DNA of 64,000 bases from Konateibacter massiliensis. GTDB taxonomy: Bacteria > Bacillota > Clostridia > Lachnospirales > Lachnospiraceae. The translations under genes and the position numbers were made by a program. Below are positions 1-8,745 of this stretch, in pieces; within the stretch, counting starts at the first letter, position 1; each line of letters begins with the position of its first letter. The notes under the pieces are model-generated. The model worked only from the letters and a program-made list of their open reading frames with translations, made no database searches and was not told the DNA's origin. The stretch spans positions 584,269 through 648,268 of the forward strand of contig NZ_LT860099.1 of the NCBI RefSeq assembly GCF_900184995.1, written 5' to 3'.

Positions 1-32
1 GTGCAATGATAGCACATCCCCAAATTTGATAA

Positions 33-413
33 TTAGGTTGTTACTGTAGTGTCAGAATCAGCGCTTGGAACAAAGTTAGTTACAATTAGAGTAATTGGAG
101 CTCCAACCGGTATTGTTGCTGCATCATTAACAGTAACCTGAGAACCATCAGTATTAACGGTATATAGACTAGATTGCTGTAATACACCATTTATAAAGAG
201 CAGGTAATATCCATTGTCCGTAGTAGCAGTCGTAAGATTGCCAGTCATGACATCGCCGGCATCATCTATAAATTTCGTCGCCAGAATAGTAAGAACACCG
301 CCTGTTCTGTCATCTTCATCTAGAAGATAGAAATATCTTTCGATTTCTGGGTTGACGTCTACATCAGTTGTAGTAGTAGCATCGATTGCGAGTTTAAATA
401 ATTGTGTAGCCAT
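33..413 (-). CDS. DUF4183 domain protein
   Basis: A 126-residue protein opening MATQLFKLAI and containing YFYLLDEDD and NGYYLLFINGVLQ, followed by a Val/Thr-rich C-terminus. This pattern recalls DUF4183 proteins of Bacillus and Clostridia, beta-rich proteins of unknown function that occur mostly in spore formers. There is no signal peptide or membrane segment. The AAAGGG ribosome site sits about 9 bases before the ATG. It stands alone; the next gene left is outside the window and the TetR gene to the right is separated by about 100 bases with no obvious terminator. The family call comes from memory of the N-terminal and FINGVLQ motifs; the function is unknown. Confidence 0.7.
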   Translation of the reverse strand: MATQLFKLAIDATTTTDVDVNPEIERYFYLLDEDDRTGGVLTILATKFIDDAGDVMTGNLTTATTDNGYYLLFINGVLQQSSLYTVNTDGSQVTVNDAATIPVGAPITLIVTNFVPSADSDTTVTT

Positions 414-518
414 TATCTATTACCCTTTCTACTTCCTTACATTTTAGTGTATGATGCAAGGTATAGATTTGCCACATATTTCGATTATTATAATGAAAAA
501 TATCATTAATTGCAGAAA

Positions 519-1139
519 TTAAGTTGCTTTGTAAAAAGATGTAGTTGTGTCGCATTGGTTTCCATAATCCATAATTGTATGAATACCATTTATTGATAAA
601 TTACTTCCTATCTCTGCAATAACAGAGATGGGAGTATTCATATCGTTTAGAATCCATTCTGTTAAAACGGTGTAAAGCGCGCCTGCCCAATAGCAGTTTG
701 AATAATATAATTCAGGCTGCTCCTTTGAAATGCACTTATTTATACTCTTTTTATATTCATCTAAAATGGTGTCACCATATCCCGCTTGAAGAAGAAGTTT
801 ATATTCAGAGGCATGTTTCTGGGTGCTTTCTAGCAGCGCAGTCCACGCTTTATAATTTTCTGTAACTGGATCGAATTGCATCAGTGTATTAGAGGTATCA
901 TGAATAATATTTTTTAGATGGTTCGACAAGATATCTTCTTTGGAGGTGTAATTTCGGTAGTATGCAGTTCTGGATACACCCGCTTTTTGGGTAATATCAG
1001 TAATTGAAATGTCCTGAAAATTCTTTTCTTTCATCAATAGGATCAGCGCAGATTCAATGCATTCCTTTGTGATAGCATTTGCTTCTGCATTATTTTGTCT
1101 TAGTATATTTCTCTTTTTCAATTCTGTGTTCTTCTTCAA
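519..1139 (-). CDS. TetR/AcrR family transcriptional regulator
   Basis: 206 residues. The N-terminal helix-turn-helix is at about residues 38-65 (ITDITQKAGVSRTAYYRNY, then SKEDIL), the usual TetR signature; the C-terminal ligand or dimer domain is divergent. The start is a TTG at 1137-1139 with GGGAGG about 10 bases upstream. It is divergent from the EFR1 ferredoxin gene, and the shared region holds two short perfect palindromes, so it probably controls that gene and itself. The ligand is unknown. Confidence 0.88.
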   Translation of the reverse strand: MKKNTELKKRNILRQNNAEANAITKECIESALILLMKEKNFQDISITDITQKAGVSRTAYYRNYTSKEDILSNHLKNIIHDTSNTLMQFDPVTENYKAWTALLESTQKHASEYKLLLQAGYGDTILDEYKKSINKCISKEQPELYYSNCYWAGALYTVLTEWILNDMNTPISVIAEIGSNLSINGIHTIMDYGNQCDTTTSFYKAT

Positions 1140-1204
1140 TGTAACAAATCCTCCCTATTTGTAGCATCCGATACTTAACATCTTGACGCATGAAAAATCG
1201 GTTG

Positions 1205-1233
1205 ATACAATTGTATTGACATTACAGATGTAA
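1205..1233 (+). promoter_or_regulatory. Candidate TetR operators flanking a -35 box
   Basis: Two perfect 12-bp palindromes, ATACAATTGTAT at 1205-1216 and TTACAGATGTAA at 1222-1233, flank a TTGACA (1216-1221) that points at the EFR1 gene. No good -10 hexamer is seen at exact spacing; ACATAT at 1239-1244 is the best. The position between a TetR gene and its divergent neighbour makes operator function likely; this is inference. Confidence 0.5.
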
Positions 1234-1298
1234 CATCAACATATTACATAATTTATAGGAAAATAACAATAGTGAATTTTATGAAAGGAAGTATAAAC

Positions 1299-2060
1299 AT
1301 GAAAATATTTTATTTTACAGCTACAGGAAACAGCATGGCGGTAGCAAAGCAGTTCGAAGGAGAATTGTTCTCCATTCCGCAAGTGATGAAAGATGGAGGC
1401 AAAGAGTACACGGATGAAGCAATTGGAATTGTGTTTCCGGTCTATGCGAATCAACCGCCGAAAATGGTACAGGAATTTTTAGAAAAAGTAAATTTAAAAG
1501 CAGACTATTATTTTGCAATTGCAACGTATGGAATGATGTCTGGTAATCCATTTAAGTATGTTCAGAGAAAAGCAAAAGAACATGGGTATCAATTTGACTA
1601 TACAAGAACACTGCTGATGGTCGATAATTTTCTGGATAATTTTGATATGAAAGCAGAGATATCAAAGATAGAGAAGAAAAATATTCAGGGAAATCTTAAC
1701 ACGATTAAAAAAGAGATATCGAATCGAAAAAAAGAAGAGATGCATGCAGGTTTTGTTACAAATACAGTAACAAAAATGTGTGAACCATTATTTAAAAAAA
1801 TGGTAAACGGGCGTACACCAGAGAAATTTATAGTAAATGAGGCGTGTATTCAGTGTGGTATCTGCAGTAAAGTCTGTCCGGCAGGGAATATCAGCGTGAA
1901 TGATAGGGTTATATTCAGTCAGAAGTGCGAGGGCTGCTATGCCTGTATCCATGCATGTCCAAAGAATGCAATTCATTTAAAAAAAGAAAAAAGTAATGCC
2001 AGATGGCGGAATCCGGAAGTCACGGTAAACGACATTATATATTCCAACTGTCAGATTTAA
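1299..2060 (+). CDS. EFR1-type flavodoxin/ferredoxin fusion protein
   Basis: 253 residues from the ATG at 1299, chosen because GGAAG lies 8 bases before it; in-frame GTG 1272 and ATG 1281 have no such site. The N-terminus is a flavodoxin-like domain with the FMN phosphate loop TATGNSMAVAKQF (residues 8-20). The C-terminus has two 4Fe-4S clusters of the bacterial ferredoxin type: C183/C186/C189/C193 and C210/C213/C216/C220. The family (EFR1) is thought to move electrons in anaerobes; the partner is not known. It is cytoplasmic, with no signal or membrane segment, and probably controlled by the divergent TetR. Confidence 0.88.
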   Translation: MKIFYFTATGNSMAVAKQFEGELFSIPQVMKDGGKEYTDEAIGIVFPVYANQPPKMVQEFLEKVNLKADYYFAIATYGMMSGNPFKYVQRKAKEHGYQFDYTRTLLMVDNFLDNFDMKAEISKIEKKNIQGNLNTIKKEISNRKKEEMHAGFVTNTVTKMCEPLFKKMVNGRTPEKFIVNEACIQCGICSKVCPAGNISVNDRVIFSQKCEGCYACIHACPKNAIHLKKEKSNARWRNPEVTVNDIIYSNCQI

Positions 2061-2129
2061 AAATAGTTAAAAAGCCAGTTTACTTATCTGTTAAATAAGT
2101 AAACCGGCTCTTGATTATTACAGGAATAG

Positions 2130-2783
2130 CTACTTAATCAACCTATCCCTTTTTTCCTTTACATGGAATCGTCCCATTTCAACCTTATCAAAAATGTATT
2201 TTGTATTCTTATTCGGCATTATCTTGTATGTCAGTCCGCCTACTAATAGTACAGCAATAGCAATAGTATAAATGATTGCTATAATCCAATCCGAACTTTT
2301 TACTAAATCATTAGATACAATATAGTAAATATAATAAATTCCGATAGGGTAATGCAGCAGCACAACAGCGCCTAAGCCGGGATTATAGAGGGATTTCATT
2401 TTTTTATTGGTTATTATTACATGTACTATAAATTGTGAAAAGCCAAACAGCATAGGCATAAGTCCGAGCCAAATAATATTGGGGAAGAAAACAGGAAGCA
2501 AGTAACAGGTGTAGGCAGCTGATACATTTGTTAACATAGCAGAAAATTGATTCAATGGATACCTGTCTGGAATTTTACTGTTTTGCAAAACAATATTCAT
2601 GATTGCAGGTTCGCCACCCGGAAATCCATATTCTTCAAACTGATGAATAAGTATAGTTGCAAAACTCATCAATTGCAAACGAACCAGCATATCCAGTTGC
2701 CCCCAGAATATTGCAAGATAAGCGACTGCACCTATTGCAACCATCAAACCTATGTTGTACCAATGTCTACAAAATAATCTCAT
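2130..2783 (-). CDS. HXXEE domain integral membrane protein
   Basis: 217 residues from the ATG at 2783, which has a strong AAAGGAGG about 7 bases upstream; the longer reading frame to 2861 adds 26 residues without a site and would overlap the promoter. There are about six hydrophobic segments. The segment after the first helix carries H47-Q-F-E50-E51, the HXXEE motif that defines the family, suggesting metal binding within the membrane. The C-terminal 25 residues are basic. Substrate and function are unknown. It is divergent from the TetR gene at 2912, which probably regulates it. Confidence 0.78.
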   Translation of the reverse strand: MRLFCRHWYNIGLMVAIGAVAYLAIFWGQLDMLVRLQLMSFATILIHQFEEYGFPGGEPAIMNIVLQNSKIPDRYPLNQFSAMLTNVSAAYTCYLLPVFFPNIIWLGLMPMLFGFSQFIVHVIITNKKMKSLYNPGLGAVVLLHYPIGIYYIYYIVSNDLVKSSDWIIAIIYTIAIAVLLVGGLTYKIMPNKNTKYIFDKVEMGRFHVKEKRDRLIK

Positions 2784-2798
2784 AATAATTTCCTCCTT

Positions 2799-2885
2799 TA
2801 CACCATCCAACAAGGTGTTGTATGATATGATTATACTATTCTTTAAAAATTCATCAACCATCAGATATGTTCAATCTGTCGGATG
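2799..2885 (-). promoter_or_regulatory. Promoter and candidate TetR operators for the HXXEE gene
   Basis: On the minus strand TTGATG (2852-2857) and TATAAT (2830-2835) are separated by 16 bases. In the expected leader, ACACC/GGTGT form an inverted repeat with a 9-base gap just upstream of the ribosome site. CAGAT/ATCTG with a 7-base gap lies between the promoter and the TetR gene. The promoter is well supported; the operator roles are inferred from position. Confidence 0.55.
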
Positions 2886-2911
2886 ATATAATGAAATGAG
2901 AGCTGATAATC

Positions 2912-3466
2912 ATGAAAAAACAACCAGAAGTAACAGAACGCACAAAAGCTCTATTGATAGATGCTTTTTGGAAGTTATATCGCGAAAACGATATAAGAAA
3001 AATTTCTATAAAAGATATTACTGAAAAGGCTGGCTACAATAGGAGTACATTTTATCAATATTTTAGTGATGTCTATGATTTACTTAGTCAGATGGAAGAT
3101 TCACTTATTCAATACATTACAGATAATGTTAAGGCAAGTCTTGTTTCAGATATCGGAAATGATTTTATTGAACAGCTCGCAAAACTATACGATTTAAAAG
3201 GGGAATATATAAGTGTGTTACTAAGCGAAAACGGGGATCCTATGTTTGCAGAAAAATTAAAATCGGCTCTTAGTCCTATTATTATTGACAAACTTGAAAT
3301 AAAAAGAGATAAGGCTCATACGGATTTGATGTTTGAATTTGCAATATCGGGAATGCTGTCAGCTATTACAAAATGGTATAATCTAGGCAAGCCCATCTCT
3401 TCAGAAGAAATGGTTGTCATGCTGCGTTCTATGTTACGCAAGGGAGTTTCTTCGTATATAGCTTAG
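2912..3466 (+). CDS. TetR/AcrR family transcriptional regulator
   Basis: 184 residues. The helix-turn-helix is at about residues 30-56 (ISIKDITEKAGYNRSTFYQYF), a textbook TetR recognition region; the rest is a helical ligand domain with no recognised effector. The ribosome site is weak (GAGAGC). Divergent from the HXXEE membrane-protein gene, which is the likely target. Unlike the TetR gene at 519-1139 in sequence, so not a recent duplicate. Confidence 0.9.
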   Translation: MKKQPEVTERTKALLIDAFWKLYRENDIRKISIKDITEKAGYNRSTFYQYFSDVYDLLSQMEDSLIQYITDNVKASLVSDIGNDFIEQLAKLYDLKGEYISVLLSENGDPMFAEKLKSALSPIIIDKLEIKRDKAHTDLMFEFAISGMLSAITKWYNLGKPISSEEMVVMLRSMLRKGVSSYIA

Positions 3467-3575
3467 AGATTAAATTTTATGTTTTAAATTGAAAATATAT
3501 GGTAAAATAATCAAAGAGAAGCTTGCTGGTATTGATAAATCAGGCAACAATATTTTTGAGAAGGAGGGAAATAAA

Positions 3576-6263
3576 TTGCGTCATTTTTTTAATTCAAAAC
3601 TTCGGGTAAAAGAGCAGGAATATGAATATTGCGATTTAGAAAAGGCAGCCAAAGAGTTCGGTATTGATCTGAAGAAAATCCCGTATTCAATCCGTGTTGT
3701 ACTCGAAAATGTCATAAGAAATTCTAAATCAGAGGAAGAACTGCAAATCAATGTTTTAAAAGTCTTAAACTGGAAAGAAAATATCACCTCTGAAATCGAG
3801 TTCTATCCGTCCAGAATTTTGTTGCAGGATTATACAGGGGTACCTTGCATTGTTGATTTAGCCTCTATGCGTGATGCCGCTGTTAAGCTTGGGCTGAAAG
3901 AAAGTGAGATTAATCCCGAAATTCCGGTAGATCTTATCATTGACCACTCTGTTCAAATTGATATGGCAGGTACTGAGCGTGCAGCCATTGGCAACACAAG
4001 GCTGGAGTTTGAACGAAATATGGAACGCTACCAGATGTTAAAATGGGCTCAGAAAGAGTTTTCTAATCTGCGAGTTGTTCCACCGGATACCGGTATTGTT
4101 CACCAAATTAATATTGAATATCTTTCTCCGGTGGTAACGGAGAAAAAAATAGAGAATGCTCTTTTTCTTCAGCCGGATTCGGTTTTCGGTACTGATTCTC
4201 ACACCACGATGATTAACGGTTTGGGTGTGCTTGGCTGGGGTGTTGGCGGAATAGAAGCGGAGGCTTGTATGCTAGGTGAGCCTTCCGTGTTCCCTATGCC
4301 GGAAGTCATCGGCGTGCGACTGATAAACCGCATGCCTGTAGGCATTGTGGCAACTGATTTGGCGCTGAAGATTACACAGGTACTGCGTGAGAAACATGTG
4401 GTAGGAAAGTTCGTGGAGTATTTTGGAGACGGCTATGAAAGTCTTTCGCTTGCCGATCGCGCTACCATTGCAAACATGGCTCCCGAATATGGCTCCACCT
4501 GCGGTTATTGTCCTCCGGATACTGAAACTCTCCGTTATTTGGAATTGACTGGGAGAAATCAGGAAGAAATCGAAAAAATTTCTGCTTATTTAAAGGCGAA
4601 TCACTTATTCTATGACTCAAACGATACGGTGGAATACAGTCAGGTGATTGAGGTCGACCTTTCTGATCTGATGACCAGCCTTTCCGGTCCGAAGCGCCCA
4701 CAGGACCTTGTGCCGATGGATCAGCTATCGATGGCGTTTGAACGCGCAATTGTCAGTCCGATGGGGAATCAAGGATTCGGGCTTAAGGAAGATGAGCTGG
4801 AAAAGGAATATGTGTTTGAGCTGGACGGAAAACAAGATGTTTTGAAAACAGGAGATGTTTTAATCGCATCTATCACCAGTTGTACGAATACCTCGAATCC
4901 CACAGTTTTGTTTGGTGCCGCTTTGATGGCTAAAAAGGCTGTGGAAAAGGGCTTGACAGTTTCTCCAAAGGTAAAAACTTCTTTTGCACCCGGTTCACAG
5001 GCAGTAACCCGTTATTTAGAAAGTTCAGGACTGATTCCATATCTGGAGAAGCTTGGGTTTCATATTGTTGCTTATGGCTGTGCCACCTGTATCGGGAACT
5101 CAGGACCGTTAAAACCTGAAATTGAGTCAGTCTTGAAAGAAACAAATCTGGTGGGCGGGGCTGTGCTGAGTGGCAATCGTAACTTTGAAGGTCGTATTCA
5201 TCCCCTTATTAAGGCAAACTATCTCGGTTCTCCGATGTTGGTGATTGCCTATGCGCTGGCTGGTAATCTACGCAAAAATATAGCGGTTGATCCAATTGGA
5301 GTGAATGCTGACGGAGAAAACGTTTATTTAGCAGATATTTGGCCCACAACGGAAGAAATTGATAGGCAGGTAAGAATGCATGTCACATCAGAAAGTTATC
5401 GTACCGCATATGGTGAAGTTTATAATGGAAATCAACGCTGGAATGATATTGCAATTACAAATTCTCACACATACAATTGGGACAAGAATTCCACCTATAT
5501 TGCAAATCCACCTTATTTTGATGATTTAACTGCCGGCAAGACGACTGCCGTTGAATTGAATAACCTGAAAGTGCTTGCCAAGCTGGGCGATTCCGTTACG
5601 ACCGACCATATTTCACCTGCGGGTAATATTGCGGTAAGTTCCTCTGCCGGAGTTTACCTACAGGAGCATGGTGTAGAGCAGAAGGATTTTAATTCCTATG
5701 GATCTCGCAGAGGCAATCACCATGTAATGATTCGCGGTACACTGGCTAATACCCGCCTGCATAATGAACTGGCAGACGGCAAAGAGGGAAGCTTTACCCG
5801 TTACCTTCCTACCGGTGAGATTATGAGTATCTATGATGCGAGCTATCTGTACCGGCAAAACGGAACCGGATTGTTGATTTTGGCTGGTAAGGATTACGGT
5901 ATGGGCTCCTCCAGAGATTGGGCAGCAAAGGGTGTAAAGCTCTTGGGTGTCAGGGCTGTTATTGCCGAGTCCTACGAGCGAATTCATCGTTCTAACTTAG
6001 TGATGATGGGAGTGCTGCCACTGGAGTACCTGTCTAATCAGACGGCTGCAACGCTTGGTTTGACTGGTGAAGAAGCTTTTACGGTTCATCTGTCTGCAAA
6101 TCCCAGAGTGAGAGAGCACGTACAAGTTACCGCCCAAAGACTGGATGGAACGAAGCTTGAATTCGAAGTGGTAGTTCGTTTCGATTCGGAATCAGATATC
6201 CGCTATTATCAAAATGATGGTATCTTACCGATGATTTTAAAAGAAAGATCAAGATTTATCTGA
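3576..6263 (+). CDS. acnA: Aconitate hydratase AcnA
   Basis: 895 residues from a TTG at 3576, preceded by AAGGAGGG at a spacing of about 7. The upstream frame to 3489 lacks a ribosome site and exceeds normal AcnA length (about 890). It isomerises citrate to isocitrate through a 4Fe-4S cluster; ligands C436 (SCTNTSNP), C502 and C505 (CATCIGNSGP) are present, as are QDYTGVP, DSHTTMINGLGVLGWGVGG and the swivel-domain GMGSSRDWAAKG. The order of domains is AcnA/IRP-like, not AcnB. No citrate synthase or isocitrate dehydrogenase gene is adjacent, which is unusual for clostridial glutamate-forming pathways. A cupin gene follows 69 bases later. Confidence 0.96.
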   Translation: MRHFFNSKLRVKEQEYEYCDLEKAAKEFGIDLKKIPYSIRVVLENVIRNSKSEEELQINVLKVLNWKENITSEIEFYPSRILLQDYTGVPCIVDLASMRDAAVKLGLKESEINPEIPVDLIIDHSVQIDMAGTERAAIGNTRLEFERNMERYQMLKWAQKEFSNLRVVPPDTGIVHQINIEYLSPVVTEKKIENALFLQPDSVFGTDSHTTMINGLGVLGWGVGGIEAEACMLGEPSVFPMPEVIGVRLINRMPVGIVATDLALKITQVLREKHVVGKFVEYFGDGYESLSLADRATIANMAPEYGSTCGYCPPDTETLRYLELTGRNQEEIEKISAYLKANHLFYDSNDTVEYSQVIEVDLSDLMTSLSGPKRPQDLVPMDQLSMAFERAIVSPMGNQGFGLKEDELEKEYVFELDGKQDVLKTGDVLIASITSCTNTSNPTVLFGAALMAKKAVEKGLTVSPKVKTSFAPGSQAVTRYLESSGLIPYLEKLGFHIVAYGCATCIGNSGPLKPEIESVLKETNLVGGAVLSGNRNFEGRIHPLIKANYLGSPMLVIAYALAGNLRKNIAVDPIGVNADGENVYLADIWPTTEEIDRQVRMHVTSESYRTAYGEVYNGNQRWNDIAITNSHTYNWDKNSTYIANPPYFDDLTAGKTTAVELNNLKVLAKLGDSVTTDHISPAGNIAVSSSAGVYLQEHGVEQKDFNSYGSRRGNHHVMIRGTLANTRLHNELADGKEGSFTRYLPTGEIMSIYDASYLYRQNGTGLLILAGKDYGMGSSRDWAAKGVKLLGVRAVIAESYERIHRSNLVMMGVLPLEYLSNQTAATLGLTGEEAFTVHLSANPRVREHVQVTAQRLDGTKLEFEVVVRFDSESDIRYYQNDGILPMILKERSRFI

Positions 6264-6332
6264 GTTACCCGTTATTATATGCCCCAATTAGGGGATATTA
6301 AAGTTAAGCTTAAATCAAAGGAGGATTTATCT

Positions 6333-6680
6333 ATGAACAAGTTTGTTTTCAATGATTATTTTCATGAACCAGAAGGAAAAATCGCTAAGCGGATGATTTT
6401 TAAAAGCGATAATGTAATTGCCTTTGTTCTTAACATCGCAAAAGGAGAAATATTACCGGGGCACACACATCTCGAATCAACCCTTTTCCTTCAGGTCATG
6501 GAGGGTAATGCCAAGGTTGTCACAGATGGAAATGAAACTTCGTTGCAGGTGGGAGAGTTAATGCAGGTTGATGGGCAGGAGAGTTTGCAGGTTATAAACA
6601 CCGGTGAAGATGTCTTGCGTCTTTTCGTTACGATTTCACCAATGGGTTCAGAGGCCTTTGCAACAGATGCAAATGTTTAA
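6333..6680 (+). CDS. Small cupin-domain protein
   Basis: 115 residues from the ATG at 6333, which has CAAAGGAGG 8 bases upstream; the frame is open further 5' to 6279 but without a site. It is a single cupin barrel: PGHTHLESTLFLQVMEGNAKV is motif 1 with two His and a Glu as metal ligands, and the second motif is weak (VINTGEDVLRLFVTISP). It could bind a small molecule or act as an isomerase; the substrate is unknown. It follows acnA closely and is probably co-transcribed, ending at the terminator at 6712. Confidence 0.8.
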   Translation: MNKFVFNDYFHEPEGKIAKRMIFKSDNVIAFVLNIAKGEILPGHTHLESTLFLQVMEGNAKVVTDGNETSLQVGELMQVDGQESLQVINTGEDVLRLFVTISPMGSEAFATDANV

Positions 6681-6711
6681 TGACTTATCTTTAGCCTTGA
6701 TTTCTAAAGTT

Positions 6712-6740
6712 AAACCCTCAGTACGCTGAGGGTTTTATTA
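6712..6740 (+). terminator. Rho-independent terminator after cupin gene
   Basis: AAACCCTCAG / CTGAGGGTTT form a perfect 10-bp stem around the tetraloop TACG, followed by TTATTATT. It closes the acnA-cupin unit. Confidence 0.9.
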
Positions 6741-6790
6741 TTTATGACAAGTGAAGCTGTTTACAGCTTTTATGTTTATTAAATTAGATA

Positions 6791-6819
6791 TCGATAAATA
6801 GGAGTTGTCATGTTATAAT
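6791..6819 (+). promoter_or_regulatory. Promoter of the ABC-F gene
   Basis: TATAAT at 6814-6819 with TCGATA at 6791-6796 and a 17-base spacer. This would give a leader of about 80 bases before the ribosome site. The -35 matches the consensus at 4 of 6 positions. Confidence 0.5.
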
Positions 6820-6903
6820 TAGCATGGCTATCTTGTATTACTAGTATCACATTGTTAAATTTGTATCAAATCATACCAAAAATAAATGCCATAGGAGGTA
6901 ATC

Positions 6904-8652
6904 ATGGTTAAGGTTCAAAACTTGTCCTACTCATATCCGCAAAAGGATTTATATAAAGAAGTTTCATTTACAATAGAAGATAATGTACATTGTGCATTGA
7001 TTGGTACCAACGGTACCGGAAAAAGTACGTTACTCGATTTACTGATGCACCCCGAAGAGTATCTGTACGATGGAAAAATAGTAATTGACAACACCGATAA
7101 AATCGGATATGTCAGTCAATTTTCGCAACTAGATCCAAAAGAAGATATGACTGTGTTTCAATATATCAGCGATGAATTTGTAAAGCATGAACAGAAAATA
7201 TTGGACTTTTGTAAGCAAATGGAGACGGCTGTAGATCTAGAAAAGATCTTCGAGGAATATCAAAAAGAATTAGATGAATGGAATGCGATTGATGGAGAGT
7301 CTTACGAAATCAATATCAAGAAGCAATTAAAACTGGCTGACCTTCAAAAGTTAGAAGAACAGAATATTAGTAGTCTGAGTGGCGGAGAATTTAAGCTCAT
7401 TCAGGTGATCAGAGAGATGATGCTGAGTCCAAAGTTTCTTATTATGGATGAACCGGATGTATTTTTGGATTTTAAACATCTGAATGCATTAAGAAACCTA
7501 ATCAATGCCCACAAAGGAACACTTCTTATCATCACGCATAACCGGTACTTGTTAAATCATTGCTTTAACAAGATACTTCACATGGAAAATATGGATGTTC
7601 AGGAATTTAACGGAACCTATACAGAATATAATTATGAACTTCTTGCTACGAAAATTGATTTACAAGAAGCAGCAGTCACAGACGAGGAAGAAATTGAGCG
7701 TCAGAGTAAAATTTTAGAAAAATCCAGAGCGAAAGCGACGGCAATGGACAACGCAACTCTTGGAAGAGCTGTACATGCAAGGCAGACTTTGGTTGATCGA
7801 CTGAAAGCAAGAAGAACAAAAGCACCTTTCGTGGATATCAAGCAACCGGAGATTTATTTGGGACTGGAAAATGAAGTGGAAGATGAAAATATTCTGGAAT
7901 TGTCGGATTACAGTGTTGCATTTGATGAGAAGCTTTTTGAACATGTGAATTTTGAAATGAAACCCACAGACCATGTAGCAATTGTGGGGAGTAACGGAAC
8001 CGGAAAAACAACAATGCTATGTGAAATTTTTGAAAATAGGAAAGACACAATCAGGATTAGCGAAGATGCAAAGGTTAGCATGTTTTCCCAGATTACTGGT
8101 TCCTTGTATGATGAAGCAAAAACGTTGTTTGAAATCTTCGAAGCAAAAGATTTTGATACGAAAAATGATATAGAGAACTATTTAAAAAAATATGGCTTTG
8201 AAGGAGAGACGCTTGGCCAAAAAATAAGTGAATTATCTGGCGGAGAAAAAGATTTATTTCAATTAGCGGTGCTCTCATTAGAAAACGCCAACTTCCTGCT
8301 TTTGGATGAACCGACGGGACATTTGGATGTTTATGCGCAAATTGCATTAGAACAGGCGATTTCAGAGTACAAAGGTGCCATTCTTATGGTGTCCCATGAT
8401 TATTATACGGTGGCTAATTGCATGGACTATGTACTTTTGGTAGAAAACAATACGGTGCGCAAAATGAGTATTCGCAAATTTCGACAGATGATTTATGCCA
8501 ATTATTTTGACAAAGATTATCTATTATTGGAGCAGAAGAAAAAAGAGACAGAGACCAGAATTCAACAGCTGCTTAGAGCGAATGAGTTTGAAAAGGCAAA
8601 GGTTTTGATGGAGCCATTAGAAGAACTTATTAAAGAAATGAAAATGCAGTGA
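6904..8652 (+). CDS. ABC-F family ATPase (ribosome-associated, possible antibiotic protection)
   Basis: 582 residues with a perfect AGGAGG site. Two ATP-binding cassettes sit in one chain with no membrane segment, the ABC-F layout. Cassette 1: Walker A GTNGTGKS (34-41), LSGGEFK, Walker B ending MDEPDVFLDF. Cassette 2: GSNGTGKT (about 362-369), LSGGEKD (about 443), LLLDEPTGHLD (about 466-476). An acidic linker and a basic helical C-terminus follow. ABC-F proteins bind the ribosomal E site; some rescue stalled ribosomes and some protect against macrolide, lincosamide or pleuromutilin drugs. Which class this is cannot be told from sequence alone. Cassette 1 departs from the usual DEPTNHLD motif. 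Monocistronic between two terminators. Confidence 0.88.
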   Translation: MVKVQNLSYSYPQKDLYKEVSFTIEDNVHCALIGTNGTGKSTLLDLLMHPEEYLYDGKIVIDNTDKIGYVSQFSQLDPKEDMTVFQYISDEFVKHEQKILDFCKQMETAVDLEKIFEEYQKELDEWNAIDGESYEINIKKQLKLADLQKLEEQNISSLSGGEFKLIQVIREMMLSPKFLIMDEPDVFLDFKHLNALRNLINAHKGTLLIITHNRYLLNHCFNKILHMENMDVQEFNGTYTEYNYELLATKIDLQEAAVTDEEEIERQSKILEKSRAKATAMDNATLGRAVHARQTLVDRLKARRTKAPFVDIKQPEIYLGLENEVEDENILELSDYSVAFDEKLFEHVNFEMKPTDHVAIVGSNGTGKTTMLCEIFENRKDTIRISEDAKVSMFSQITGSLYDEAKTLFEIFEAKDFDTKNDIENYLKKYGFEGETLGQKISELSGGEKDLFQLAVLSLENANFLLLDEPTGHLDVYAQIALEQAISEYKGAILMVSHDYYTVANCMDYVLLVENNTVRKMSIRKFRQMIYANYFDKDYLLLEQKKKETETRIQQLLRANEFEKAKVLMEPLEELIKEMKMQ

Positions 8653-8680
8653 TATCATTTAATTAATAAGTTCATAATTC

Positions 8681-8719
8681 AAAAAATAGCCAGCTGATTG
8701 AAACTACTGGCTATTTTTT
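8681..8719. terminator. Bidirectional terminator
   Basis: AAAAAATAGCCAG and CTGGCTATTTTTT pair over 13 bp with a 13-base loop. The A and T tracts on both sides let it serve both the ABC-F gene and the convergent ABC permease gene. Confidence 0.9.
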
Positions 8720-8745
8720 GAATAAAGATGAAAAAGCAAAACCAC

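Noticed and set aside
3489-3575. 29-codon extension of the acnA frame upstream of the chosen TTG.
   Set aside because: No ribosome site before it, whereas AAGGAGGG precedes the TTG at 3576 and the protein is then normal length.
6824-6844. Six-codon leader peptide (ATG GCT ATC TTG TAT TAC TAG) before the ABC-F gene, which could suggest drug-induced attenuation.
   Set aside because: The -10 TATAAT at 6814-6819 would place the transcript start at or after this ATG, and no ribosome site is properly spaced.
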